From contig DASRJE010000190.1 in assembly GCA_035649635.1 (NCBI GenBank), positions 1 to 64,000 of the forward strand: a stretch of 64,000 nucleotides of DNA. Reading direction: 5' to 3'. A program made the position numbers and the translations under genes. Positions 23,803 through 32,675 of the stretch are shown piece by piece. The number at the start of each line of letters is the position of its first letter. The first letter of the stretch is position 1. The notes under the pieces were generated by a model. It did no database searches, was not told where the DNA came from, and worked only from the letters and a program-made list of their open reading frames with translations. This DNA is from Gp6-AA40 sp035649635. GTDB lineage: Bacteria; Acidobacteriota; Vicinamibacteria; Vicinamibacterales; UBA2999.

Positions 23803-23818
23803 GGGGGCTTCAGCCCCC
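23803..23818. repeat. Intergenic hairpin, stem GGGGGC
   Basis: GGGGGCTTCAGCCCCC follows CGTAGAGT, the same flank and a TTCA loop as in other members of the dispersed hairpin family. It lies between the riboswitch-controlled gene and rmuC. Confidence 0.7.
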
Positions 23819-23908
23819 GCGTCACGATGACCGCGCAGCCTGAAATCTGCGCTCTTCGGCGACATGAAAAACGCTATAAGGGCGGCCGCACGCAGCCGCG
23901 GGGATCGT

Positions 23909-25183
23909 ATGGAACTAGCCGTGTTCGTCGTCGCGTTTGTGTCCGTGTCGATCGTCGTCGTGATGATCGCGCTGGGCAGGAAAGCCGTGCGATCGATCGG
24001 ACGCGACATCGAATCGTTGCCGCGCACGGTGGACGTCACGCTGCGCGACGAACTGCGGCACCATCGCGCCGAAACGTCAGAGTCGGTCCACCGGTTTGGC
24101 GATTCGCTCGTGCAGGCACAAACAGCGCTCGGACAGACGCAGGCGCAACAGATCGAGACGCTACGCGCCGGACTCGAACGACAGGTCGAGGCGCTTCGAA
24201 CCACTGTCGACGAGCGCCTCCGCGCGATCCAGGACGACAACGCCACCAAGCTCGATCAGATGCGGCAGACTGTCGACGAGAAGCTGCAAAGCACGCTCGA
24301 GTCACGCCTCGGTGAATCGTTCCGGCAGGTCAGCGAGCGGCTGGAGCAGGTCTACAAGGGCCTCGGCGAGATGCAGGTCCTTGCAACCGGTGTCGGCGAT
24401 CTGAGGCGAGTGCTCGCGAATGTGAAGACGCGCGGCACGTGGGGCGAGGTGCAGCTGGCGACGCTGCTCGAGCAGGTCCTTGCACCAGATCAATACGGGT
24501 GCAACGTGGCGACGAGCGACATCGGCAGTGAGCGAGTCGAGTTCGCGATTCGTCTTCCGGGACGCGGCAGCGGCGATGACGGTCCGATGTGGCTGCCGAT
24601 CGACTCGAAGTTCCCGCTCGAGGATTACCAGGTGTTGCTCGACGCGTCGGATCGCTCCGATGCTGTCGCCATCGAAGATGCCGGCCGGCGTCTCGAGTCG
24701 CGCGTCAAGGCGTCGGCAAGGGACATCTCGACGAAGTACTTGAATCCGCCGCACACGACCGACTTCGCCGTCATGTTCCTGCCCAATGAAGGACTCTACG
24801 CCGAAGTCCTCCGTCGTCCTGGTCTCGCCGATTTCCTGCAGCGCCACCACCGCATCGTGATAGCCGGACCGACAACTCTTTGGGGAATCCTGACCAGCTT
24901 CCAAATGGGATTCAGAACGCTCGCGATCGAACGGCGTTCCAGCGAAGTGTGGGCACTGCTCGGCGCCGTGAAGACAGAGTTCGCGAGGTTCGCGACCGTG
25001 CTCGATGGGATCCAGAAGAATCTCCATCGCGCAGCCACCAAGATCGATGAAGCACGCAAAGGAACCCGAACGATTCAGCGAAAGCTCTCTGACGTTCAGG
25101 AACTGCCTGCCACCGACACGACCGCCCTTCTCGAAGGCGTCCTGATCGACGTGGTCGACGACGGTGAACCGATACCGAGTTAA
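23909..25183 (+). CDS. rmuC: RmuC-family DNA recombination protein
   Basis: This 424-aa protein has an N-terminal membrane helix (ELAVFVVAFVSVSIVVVMIA), a long coiled coil (about residues 45-165) and the RmuC nuclease-like domain with TRGTWGEVQLATLLEQVLAP, DSKFPLEDYQ and ATKIDEARKGTRTIQRKL-type ending. RmuC limits recombination at inverted repeats and is a membrane-tethered PD-(D/E)XK-like protein. An alternative start at 23864 would add 15 residues. Its role in restraining hairpin-linked rearrangement is of interest, because this genome carries so many palindromic repeats. Confidence 0.93.
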   Translation: MELAVFVVAFVSVSIVVVMIALGRKAVRSIGRDIESLPRTVDVTLRDELRHHRAETSESVHRFGDSLVQAQTALGQTQAQQIETLRAGLERQVEALRTTVDERLRAIQDDNATKLDQMRQTVDEKLQSTLESRLGESFRQVSERLEQVYKGLGEMQVLATGVGDLRRVLANVKTRGTWGEVQLATLLEQVLAPDQYGCNVATSDIGSERVEFAIRLPGRGSGDDGPMWLPIDSKFPLEDYQVLLDASDRSDAVAIEDAGRRLESRVKASARDISTKYLNPPHTTDFAVMFLPNEGLYAEVLRRPGLADFLQRHHRIVIAGPTTLWGILTSFQMGFRTLAIERRSSEVWALLGAVKTEFARFATVLDGIQKNLHRAATKIDEARKGTRTIQRKLSDVQELPATDTTALLEGVLIDVVDDGEPIPS

Positions 25184-25263
25184 AGCGGCACGGCAGTCGA
25201 GGCCGCGAAATGCTCCCCAAAACTGGCTAGCCTACCTCGGTAGGGGGATTGTCGACCCCGAAC

Positions 25264-25661
25264 CGCGGGCTGGTCGTTTACACGCTTCCGAAGATCGACG
25301 TGCAGGTGAGCAGCACGCTTCAGAGCCGTCCGGGTCCCGAAATCCCGGCGATCTGGACGCGCCCAGCGCAGTGGTGGCGTTGAGCCTGGGACGGCCGCTC
25401 GCGGGAAGTCAGGCCCACGTGCCGGTGAATATCCTGGATCCGGGCGACGTATTCGGGGATCGAATCACGCAGGTCGACCTGCGAATCGCGAAACTGCTGC
25501 GGTTCGGGCGGACGAGGACGAACGTCGGGGTGGACGTTTATAACCTGTTCAACTCGAACGTGCCGCTGACCTACGTCACGACGTACGGCACGACGTGGAG
25601 GAACCCGAACTCGATCCTCGATGCGAGGTTCGCGAAGATCAGCGCACAAATCGACTTTTAG
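25264..25661 (+). pseudogene. C-terminal remnant of a TonB-dependent outer-membrane receptor (Oar-like)
   Basis: The first frame reads LVVYTLPKIDVQVSSTLQSR and hits a stop near 25383. The adjacent frame continues LSLGRPLAGSQAHVPVNIL, then QVDLRIAKLLRFGR and VDVYNLFNSN, and ends ISAQIDF. These are the final beta strands of a CarO/Oar-type TonB receptor, including its aromatic C-terminus. The signal peptide, plug and most of the barrel are absent and the frame is broken, so this is a dead gene end. Confidence 0.8.
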
Positions 25662-25674
25662 CTACGAAGAACCC

Positions 25675-25712
25675 AGAAGTCTTAGCCACGAAGAACACGA
25701 AGATCACGAAAA
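25675..25712. repeat. Heptad-type tandem repeat (CACGAAG family)
   Basis: Degenerate copies of a 7- to 9-bp unit containing CACGAAG sit between the receptor remnant and a hairpin repeat. A longer copy of the same type is at 43812-43893. Confidence 0.6.
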
Positions 25713-25719
25713 CCGTAGG

Positions 25720-25743
25720 GCGGGTCCTGTTTTTCGGACCCGC
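25720..25743. repeat. Intergenic hairpin, stem GCGGGTCC
   Basis: GCGGGTCC-tgtttttc-GGACCCGC is preceded by CGTAGG. A second inverted pair, GCCGGGTCT and AGACCCGGC, follows and ends with CTACG. It is a composite member of the dispersed hairpin family. Confidence 0.7.
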
Positions 25744-25812
25744 CTGCCCGCCGGGTCTAAAGAACAAGACCCGGCCTACGAGTGAGGGTAGAAGAGGCAC
25801 AATAGTACTGTC

Positions 25813-28389
25813 ATGCGCGCGGCCACGTTTGCCCTCGTTATCGCCGTCCTTCTTGCGCCAAACGGGGTGGAGCCCGTCCGCGTTGTCGAGGCTCAGCAGC
25901 AGGTTGATGCACGCGCGTTCATGAAGCAGTACTGCGTCAGCTGCCACACCCAGCAGGCAAAGCAGCGCGGGACGGTGCCGGTCGCGCTGGACGATCTCGA
26001 TCCCGCCAACGTCAGTCGCGACGCGCGCACGTGGGAACAGGTGGTGCGCAAGATGCGCGCGGGTGTCATGCCGCCGAGTGGCATGCCGCGGGCCGACAAG
26101 ACCACGCACGAGCGATTCCTGACGACCATCGAAGGTGATCTCGATCGAGCCGCCCGCGTAATGCCTAATCCCGGGCGCACGGAAGCATTTCATCGCTTGA
26201 ATCGCAAGCAGTATCAGAACGCCGTCCGCGATCTGTTGGACCTGGACATCGATGTGACGGCGCTCCTTCCGCCGGACGACTCGAGCTACGGGTTCGACAA
26301 CATCGCAGGCGTCCTGAAGATTTCGCCGACGTTGATGGAGCGGTACCTGACGGCGGCGCAGAAGATCAGCCGCACCGCCGTCGGATTGCCGCCGTCCTCG
26401 CCGAACATCGATTACTTCCGTGTGGCCGACGATCGCGCGCAGGACGATCGTCTTCCTTCGCAGTTGTTTGGCACTCGCGGTGGAGCGTCGATCAATTACA
26501 CGTTCCCGATGGACGCGCACTACACGATTCGCGTCGAGCTGTCGCGAGATCTGAACGAGCAAGTGCCGATCTATCAGGAACCGCAGTTGCTCGAAGTGAG
26601 CATCGACGGCGAGCGCCTCAACGTCTTCACGCTGCCTGGAGTCGCTGGGCCGCCTCCACCACCGCCGTCAGAGCCGGTCGCCGCATCCGATGTTCCCGCG
26701 GATGATCCCGCCGCAAACGCACAACCTGCGGCACGGGGCCGCGGCGCCGGTGCGGCACAGCGCGGCGGTGGAACGGGCGCGCGCAGGGGCGGAGGTGGCG
26801 GGAATCGTCAGGGACAGGCGCAGCGCAACCGTGCCGACCGTGACTGGGAGATCCGCGTTCCGGTGAAAGCCGGCCCGCATCAGGTGCAGGTCGCGTTCGT
26901 GAAGCAATCGTCCGCGGTCGCCGAAACCACGCGCCTGCCATTCCAGCGACCGTATCCCGCCGGCGTCAACATCGCCGAGACGCGCACCGGGGCTTACTTG
27001 CGCAGCGTCGAGATCGCGGGTCCGTTCGATGCCACTGGGCCGGGTAATTCGCCGAGTCGTCAGCGAATCTTCACATGTCAACCGTCGCCATCGCCGACCA
27101 CTGCGACGGCGACCACGCCGGCGCCCCGAAATCGCAATGCCGACGTCTGTGCGCGAACCATTCTCACGACGCTCGCTCGTCGCGCCTATCGTCGCCCGGT
27201 CGCCGCGGCGGACATCGAGCCGTTGATGGCGTTCTATCGCGCAGGGCTTGCGGGCGGCAGCGTCGATGAGGGAATCGATCAGGCGCTTCAGCGTCTGCTC
27301 ATCAGCCCCGAGTTCCTGCTGCGAGTCGCAGCCGATCCCGCTGGCGTGCCAGCGAACACGCCGTATCGGATCAGCGACGTCGAGCTCGCATCGCGTTTGT
27401 CGTTCTTCCTGTGGAGCAGCATCCCGGATGAGGAACTGCTGCGCCTGGCGGAGCAACGACAACTGCGCAATCCCGCAGTTCTCGAGAAGCAAGTCCGGCG
27501 GATGATCGCCGACGATCGTTTCGGGTCGTTCGTCGAGCAGTTCGCCGGGCAGTGGCTGTTCCTGCGCAACCTGGCGGCATCGGTTCCCGTGCAGCAGAAT
27601 TTCCCCGACTTCGACGACACCCTGCGCGAGTCGTTCCGCATCGAGACGCAGATGTTCGTCGACAGCGTGATTCGCGAGGATCGCAGTGCGCTCGATCTGC
27701 TGCGTGCTGATTACACGTTCCTCAACGAGCGGCTCGCGCGTCACTACGGCATCCCCAACGTGAAGGGCAATCGCTTTCGACGCGTGGTCCTGCCGCCGGA
27801 TAGCCATCGCGGTGGATTGCTGGGGCAGGGCAGCATCCTGACGGTGACGTCCTATCCGGATCGGACCTCGCCGGTCGTTCGCGGTAAGTGGATTCTCGAG
27901 AACCTTCTGGGCACGCCGCCACCACCGCCGATCCCCGGCGTGCCGCCGCTCAAGCCCCCAAGCTTCGCTGGTAAAGTTCTGACCATGCGCGAGCGCATAT
28001 CGGCGCACCGGAACAGCCCCGTGTGCGCGAGTTGTCACTCGATGATGGATCCGCTCGGCCTGGCACTGGAGCACTTCGATGGCGTGGGAAAATGGCGCGC
28101 GCTCGATGAGTCTGGCGCGCCGATCGATGCCTCGGGCGCTTTGCCGGATGGAAGGAAGTTCGACGGCGCCGACGGTCTGCGCACCGCGCTTCTGACTTCG
28201 GATCGCTTCATCACCACACTCAGCGAGAAGATGCTGACGTATGCGCTTGGCCGCGGAGTGGAGTATTACGACATGCCAGCCGTACGAACCATCGTCCGGA
28301 ACGCGGGTCGCGACGACTATCGCTTCACGTCGCTCATTCGTGCCATCGTCGAGAGCGCCCCGTTCCAGATGAGGAGATCGCACTCATGA
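25813..28389 (+). CDS. Large secreted cytochrome-like protein (DUF1587/1592/1588/1585 architecture)
   Basis: The 858-aa protein has a signal peptide, then a haem c motif CVSCH near residue 42 with the distal-side MPPSGMP, a DUF1587-like block (EAFHRLNRKQYQNAVRDLL), a beta domain interrupted by a low-complexity Gly/Arg/Ala stretch (about residues 300-340), DUF1592/1588-like blocks (SRLSFFLWSSIPDEELL, GLLGQGSILTVTSYPDRTSP) and a terminal DUF1585-like part with a second CASCH. Such proteins are periplasmic and frequent in Planctomycetes and Acidobacteria. They are suspected oxidoreductases of unproven substrate. The gene overlaps the DUF1552 gene by 4 bp. Confidence 0.9.
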   Translation: MRAATFALVIAVLLAPNGVEPVRVVEAQQQVDARAFMKQYCVSCHTQQAKQRGTVPVALDDLDPANVSRDARTWEQVVRKMRAGVMPPSGMPRADKTTHERFLTTIEGDLDRAARVMPNPGRTEAFHRLNRKQYQNAVRDLLDLDIDVTALLPPDDSSYGFDNIAGVLKISPTLMERYLTAAQKISRTAVGLPPSSPNIDYFRVADDRAQDDRLPSQLFGTRGGASINYTFPMDAHYTIRVELSRDLNEQVPIYQEPQLLEVSIDGERLNVFTLPGVAGPPPPPPSEPVAASDVPADDPAANAQPAARGRGAGAAQRGGGTGARRGGGGGNRQGQAQRNRADRDWEIRVPVKAGPHQVQVAFVKQSSAVAETTRLPFQRPYPAGVNIAETRTGAYLRSVEIAGPFDATGPGNSPSRQRIFTCQPSPSPTTATATTPAPRNRNADVCARTILTTLARRAYRRPVAAADIEPLMAFYRAGLAGGSVDEGIDQALQRLLISPEFLLRVAADPAGVPANTPYRISDVELASRLSFFLWSSIPDEELLRLAEQRQLRNPAVLEKQVRRMIADDRFGSFVEQFAGQWLFLRNLAASVPVQQNFPDFDDTLRESFRIETQMFVDSVIREDRSALDLLRADYTFLNERLARHYGIPNVKGNRFRRVVLPPDSHRGGLLGQGSILTVTSYPDRTSPVVRGKWILENLLGTPPPPPIPGVPPLKPPSFAGKVLTMRERISAHRNSPVCASCHSMMDPLGLALEHFDGVGKWRALDESGAPIDASGALPDGRKFDGADGLRTALLTSDRFITTLSEKMLTYALGRGVEYYDMPAVRTIVRNAGRDDYRFTSLIRAIVESAPFQMRRSHS

Positions 28390-29753
28390 TCATCACCAGG
28401 AAAGCGCTGCCGCGCCGGACGTTCGTTCGCGGACTCGGCATCGCGCTGGGTCTGCCGATGCTCGACGCGATGGTGCCCGCGATGTCGACGCTAGCGCAGA
28501 CGCCGGCATCCGGGACCCGCCGGCTGGGTTTCGTCTACATGCCTAATGGCGTGGCGAAGAACTCGTCGATCGACTACTGGACGCCGTCGAACGAAGGCAA
28601 GAACTTCGGGATGTCGCAAATCCTGGCGCCGCTCGAGCCGTTCCGCGATCGCATGCTCGTCATCAGCGGCCTCGATCAGAACCAGGCCGAGGCTGGAGAT
28701 GACGGGGCCAGTGGCGATCACACGCGCGGCACCAGCTCGTGGCTCACCGGCGTGTATCCGAAGCGGACCGAGGGCGCGGACGTTCGCAACGGCATCTCCG
28801 CGGATCAGATCGCGGCGTCGGTGCTCGGTCGCGACACGGCGCTGCCGTCGCTCGAGCTCGGGATCGATCTCAATTTCCTCGCCGGCCAGTGCGAGAACAG
28901 CTATAGCTGCGCGTACCTGAACACATTGGCGTGGACGTCGCCCACGACGCCGTTGCCAACCGAGAACAACCCTCGCATCGTGTTCGAGCGTTTGTTCGGT
29001 GACGGTGGCTCGCCAGAGGCGCAGGCCGAACGCGCACGCAAGAAGCGAAGCCTGCTGGATTCTGTTCTCGAAGATCTGAACCGGCTTCAACGTCGTGTCG
29101 GACCGGGCGATCGCGTCGTCGTGACGGACTACGTCGACGCCGTGCGCGAAGTGGAGCGTCGCATCGCGAAGGCGGAGACGCAGACTGATTCAGATCTGGC
29201 GCTGCTCGATCGACCGAAAGGGATTCCGGAGCGATTCGACGAGCACGTGAAGTTGATGTACGAGCTTCAGTGGCTAGCCTTCCGTGCCGACCTGACGCGC
29301 GTGGTCACGTTCATGCTCGGGCGCGAGCTGAATTTCCGGACATATCCCGAAGTCGGTGTGACAGAGGGGCACCACGGCCTGTCGCATCACCAGGATCGAC
29401 CGGAGCAGATCGCGAAGTACGCGAAGGTGGGCGTCTATCAAGCAGAGTTGTTCCGCGGCTTCCTCGAGAAACTGCAGTCAACACCAGACGGCGATGGAAC
29501 GATGCTCGACCACACGCTGTTGCTGTACGGCGCCGGGCTGAGCAACCCGAATACGCATGCGCATACGGATCTTCCGCTCCTGGTGGTCGGAGGCCGCGAC
29601 AGCCGTATCGAGGGGAACCGCCATGTCGTGTTCCGCGGCCAGGTCCCGATGACGAACCTGCTGCTGACGCTGCTCGACAAGGTCGGCGTGCGTACGGACA
29701 CGCTCGGTGACAGCAACGGTCGTATTCCCGTGGACACGCTGCCCGATGTGTAA
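28386..29753 (+). CDS. DUF1552 Tat-exported protein
   Basis: The 455-aa protein begins with a twin-arginine signal (LPRRTFVRGLGIALGLPML). It shows DUF1552 hallmarks: YMPNGVAKNSSIDYWTP, SGDHTRGTSSWLTG, SYSCAYLNTLAW and EGHHGLSHHQD, and ends with HTDLPLLVVGG. The alkaline-phosphatase/sulfatase-like layout is a remote resemblance only. It is nearly always encoded beside a DUF1592-type cytochrome, and here the two overlap (ATGA). A folded, possibly cofactor-bound periplasmic partner of the cytochrome is inferred. The next gene downstream is the ankyrin-cytochrome fusion. Confidence 0.92.
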   Translation: MIITRKALPRRTFVRGLGIALGLPMLDAMVPAMSTLAQTPASGTRRLGFVYMPNGVAKNSSIDYWTPSNEGKNFGMSQILAPLEPFRDRMLVISGLDQNQAEAGDDGASGDHTRGTSSWLTGVYPKRTEGADVRNGISADQIAASVLGRDTALPSLELGIDLNFLAGQCENSYSCAYLNTLAWTSPTTPLPTENNPRIVFERLFGDGGSPEAQAERARKKRSLLDSVLEDLNRLQRRVGPGDRVVVTDYVDAVREVERRIAKAETQTDSDLALLDRPKGIPERFDEHVKLMYELQWLAFRADLTRVVTFMLGRELNFRTYPEVGVTEGHHGLSHHQDRPEQIAKYAKVGVYQAELFRGFLEKLQSTPDGDGTMLDHTLLLYGAGLSNPNTHAHTDLPLLVVGGRDSRIEGNRHVVFRGQVPMTNLLLTLLDKVGVRTDTLGDSNGRIPVDTLPDV

Positions 29754-29766
29754 TCGGGTACGTAGT

Positions 29767-29822
29767 GTCCGGCTTTAGTCGGCCGGGGCTTTAGTTCGCG
29801 TAGTGTCCGGCTTTAGCCGGAC
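29767..29822. repeat. Two intergenic hairpins, stem GTCCGGC
   Basis: GTCCGGCTTTAGTCGGCC (imperfect) and GTCCGGCTTTAGCCGGAC (29805-29822, perfect), both after CGTAGT, lie between the DUF1552 and ankyrin-cytochrome genes. These are the inverse orientation of the elements at 15747 and 52192. Confidence 0.8.
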
Positions 29823-29850
29823 CGGATGTCCGGAGTGCAGAATCCAGACA

Positions 29851-31704
29851 ATGATGACTGTGTCCCTGACCCGTCGCTCCCCATTCTGCGTCATCGCGAT
29901 CGCGCTGCTGGCGGCGCTTGGTGTCACGATCGCGGCACAATCGCGCACATTGCTGGACGCCGCCAAAGCCGGTGACGCGAGCGCCGCACGAGCGCTGTTA
30001 GCGCGCGGCGGTGATGCGAATGCAGCCGACGCGGACGGATCGACGGTATTGCATTGGGCCGTTGAGAACGACGAAACAGAGCTGAGTCAGGCACTTCTTG
30101 CTGCCGGCGCGCGTGCGCGTGTGGCCAACCGGCACGGTGTTACCCCACTACATCTGGCGGCAACAAACGGGAACGCGGCTATCATGCAGCGACTGATCAC
30201 CGCTGGCGCCGATGTAAACAGCGCAACACCGGGTGGTGAAACACCGCTGATGATGGCCGCGCGTACTGGCGACCCTGAGACGATCAAGGCGCTACTCACG
30301 CACGGTGCGATGGTCGATGCCCGGGAAGGCTGGCGTGGACAGACCGCGTTGATGTGGGCCGCCACGGAAAACAACGCCGCCGCCGTTCGACTACTGATCG
30401 AGGCGGGCGCCGACGTGAAGGCCAAATCGACGGGCGGCAGCTTCACTGCACTTCTGTTCGCGGTGCGAGGCGGTCACATCGAGGCGTCGCGAGCGCTGCT
30501 CGACTCAGGCGCCAGCGTAAACGAGCGGCTGGCGGATGGCATGAGCGCGCTGGTGCTGGCCCTGTATAACGCGCATTTCGAACTGGCTTCGTTCCTGCTC
30601 GATCGCGGCGCCGATCCCAACGCGGCGGAGCAGGGATGGACGGCGTTGCACCAGGTGGCGTGGTCGCGGCGGCCGAACCGCGGCTTCAACATGCCCGGTG
30701 CGGTGGCCACAGGTCGAATCGACAGCCTTGATCTGGTGCGAAAGCTGGTTGCCAAGGGCGCGAACGTCAACGCGCAGATGACGAAGGAGCCGCGCGATGG
30801 CAACCGGAACATGCTGAATCGCATCGGCGCGACGCCGTTCGTGATGGCTGCGAAGTCAGCGGACGTGCCGCTGATGCGGGTCCTGCTCGAGTCTGGCGCC
30901 GACCCGAAGATCAAGACCAACGATGGCACCTCCGCGTTGATGGCTGCGGCTGGTGTCGGCGTCTATGGGCCGGGCGAGAGTCCAGGCACGCATGAAGAAG
31001 CGCTCGAGGCTGTGAAGCTCGCGTTCGAAGTCGGCGGCGGCGACGTGAACGACGCGAACAGAGATGGCGAGACGGCACTGCTCGGCGCGGTCTATCGCGG
31101 TGGCGCCGTCCCCGTGATCCAGTTTCTCGCTGATAAGGGCGCGAAGCTGGATGTCGCCAACAAGAAGCAGTGGACTCCGCTGCTCGCGGCCGAAGGCGTC
31201 GTCTACGCCAGCAGCGGCATTCGTCGCTATCCTGAAGCCGCGGCGTTGATTCGCCGGTTGATGCGCGAGAAGGGGCTGCCGATTCCGGAGATCGAGCGAA
31301 ATGGCAGTGCCGTTCCCATCGTAAAGTCGGCTACGGCATCGGCCTCGGGCAGGACTAATTGGGATGGCGTCTTCACCGATTCGCAGGCGCAGCGCGGTCA
31401 GCAGGTGTATCAGCGTGCCTGCGCGGCCTGCCATCTCGATTCGCTGCAGGGAGACGATGTGTCGCCGGCGCTGGTGGGGAAGGGATTCCTGGCGCGGTTT
31501 ACCGGGCAGAGTGCGGTCGAGATGCTGCAGAACCTGCGCGCATCGATGCCGCAGAACGCGCCCGATAGCCTGGGCGACCGCGCGTACGTTGATCTGATCT
31601 CGTATCTGCTGAAGGCGAACGGCGGCAAGGCCGGCTCCCTCGAATTGCCGCTCGACGTCGCGGAGCTCGAGAAGATCGCCATCGTCGACCAGCCGCAGCA
31701 GTAA
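29851..31704 (+). CDS. Periplasmic ankyrin-repeat protein with C-terminal cytochrome c domain
   Basis: The 617-aa protein has a signal peptide (SPFCVIAIALLAALGVTIAA) and about ten ankyrin repeats (residues about 35-490, e.g. GVTPLHLAATNGNAAIMQRL). A class I cytochrome c domain follows, with CAACH near residue 527, an axial Met in RASMPQNAP and the helix YVDLISYLLKANGG. The ankyrin part would bind a partner and the haem would pass electrons. It lies downstream of the DUF1592/DUF1552 pair on the same strand and may be a third component. The protein at 1-921 is a paralog lacking the haem domain. Confidence 0.92.
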   Translation: MMTVSLTRRSPFCVIAIALLAALGVTIAAQSRTLLDAAKAGDASAARALLARGGDANAADADGSTVLHWAVENDETELSQALLAAGARARVANRHGVTPLHLAATNGNAAIMQRLITAGADVNSATPGGETPLMMAARTGDPETIKALLTHGAMVDAREGWRGQTALMWAATENNAAAVRLLIEAGADVKAKSTGGSFTALLFAVRGGHIEASRALLDSGASVNERLADGMSALVLALYNAHFELASFLLDRGADPNAAEQGWTALHQVAWSRRPNRGFNMPGAVATGRIDSLDLVRKLVAKGANVNAQMTKEPRDGNRNMLNRIGATPFVMAAKSADVPLMRVLLESGADPKIKTNDGTSALMAAAGVGVYGPGESPGTHEEALEAVKLAFEVGGGDVNDANRDGETALLGAVYRGGAVPVIQFLADKGAKLDVANKKQWTPLLAAEGVVYASSGIRRYPEAAALIRRLMREKGLPIPEIERNGSAVPIVKSATASASGRTNWDGVFTDSQAQRGQQVYQRACAACHLDSLQGDDVSPALVGKGFLARFTGQSAVEMLQNLRASMPQNAPDSLGDRAYVDLISYLLKANGGKAGSLELPLDVAELEKIAIVDQPQQ

Positions 31705-31827
31705 ATGGGGTCGTTTTTAATGACTTCGGTGATCGCGTCGCTCGCAAGGTTCGTCTCCGCAGCATGTTTCCGCCCGTGTTAAGTCAGCATCACGAAGTGA
31801 TTCAACGAGGACTCTAAGGAGAGCATC

Positions 31828-32529
31828 ATGACCAGCACGCGCGTCTATGTCGCCATCGTCACGGGTGTTGTAGCTCTCGGGGGCCTCGTTATGGCGCAAG
31901 CGCAGCGCGAAGCGCCGCCGACCGCCTCGCAGATGCGTGAGGCGGTGTCACGCCTGCGTGGCAACCGCATCGCGACGCCAAACGACTACGAGAAGCTGAC
32001 GGCGGAGCAGAAGAAGTACGTCGAGAGCATCCTCTCGGGTCCTCGTTCGGACATCTCAGGACCTCTTGGCGTGATGATGGTCAGCCCGGAGCTCGGCGAC
32101 TTGAACCAGAAGGCGATCGCCTACGCGCGCTTCGCCGGTCGCGAGGGTTTCTCGACCGTGCCACCCAAGTTGAACGAGCTCGCCATCCTCGTGGTCGCGA
32201 AGCATTGGTCAGCGGAGTACGTGTGGAATGCGCATCACACCGCCGCTGTCCGCTTCGGACTACCCGCAGACGTCGTCGAATCAATCCGCGTCGGCAAGAG
32301 ACCGACGGGGATGGAGAAAGACGTAGAGGTCGTGTACGACTTCGCGAACGAGTTCATCTCGAAGCGCAAACTGAGCGACGCAGCCGTAAATGCGGCGAAG
32401 CAGGTTCTCGGCGGAGATCGCGGCGTCGTTGATCTGGTCGGGACGATGGGGCTGTATCAGATCTCGTCGATGATGGTCGCGCTCGACCAGACGCCGCTGC
32501 CGCAGGGCAGAAAGCCGTTCTTCGAGTGA
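31828..32529 (+). CDS. Secreted carboxymuconolactone-decarboxylase/AhpD-like protein
   Basis: The 233-aa protein has a signal peptide (YVAIVTGVVALGGLVMAQA) and a CMD fold: GPLGVMMVSPELGDLNQKA, PPKLNELAILVVAKHWSAEY and AHHTAAVRFGLPADVVESI. The CxxC pair used by AhpD-type peroxidases is replaced (SAEYVWNAHH), so redox-cysteine chemistry is unlikely and only the Glu/His positions remain. AAGGAG precedes the ATG. Proteins of this kind are common in soil Acidobacteria and lack a known substrate. It follows the ankyrin-cytochrome gene after 123 bp. Confidence 0.85.
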   Translation: MTSTRVYVAIVTGVVALGGLVMAQAQREAPPTASQMREAVSRLRGNRIATPNDYEKLTAEQKKYVESILSGPRSDISGPLGVMMVSPELGDLNQKAIAYARFAGREGFSTVPPKLNELAILVVAKHWSAEYVWNAHHTAAVRFGLPADVVESIRVGKRPTGMEKDVEVVYDFANEFISKRKLSDAAVNAAKQVLGGDRGVVDLVGTMGLYQISSMMVALDQTPLPQGRKPFFE

Positions 32530-32576
32530 AGCGACGCGCGCTTCACCCAGCGCTCGTGCTGGCCAGCCCTTTCGAC

Positions 32577-32675
32577 GAGCGTCGCTAGAAACTCGTTCTT
32601 GCGGCGGTCCGAGTCGCGCAACGCCTCGTCGGCTTTCGTGCGCGCGGTGATGTCATAGAAGGCGATGCGCCGGAA
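32577..32675 (-). pseudogene. Fragment of a PAS-histidine kinase
   Basis: The minus strand reads FRRIAFYDITARTKADEALR and RKNEFLATL, the usual end of a PAS/PAC segment leading into a HisKA domain. After that the sequence diverges, and there is no histidine box, ATPase domain or upstream gene. It is a relic overlapped on the other strand by the start of the Crp-family gene. Confidence 0.65.

Noticed and set aside
26668..28383. A 571-codon minus-strand open frame opposite the DUF1592 gene
   Set aside because: It is antisense to well-conserved cytochrome and DUF motifs. It has no recognisable domain and no ribosome-binding site.
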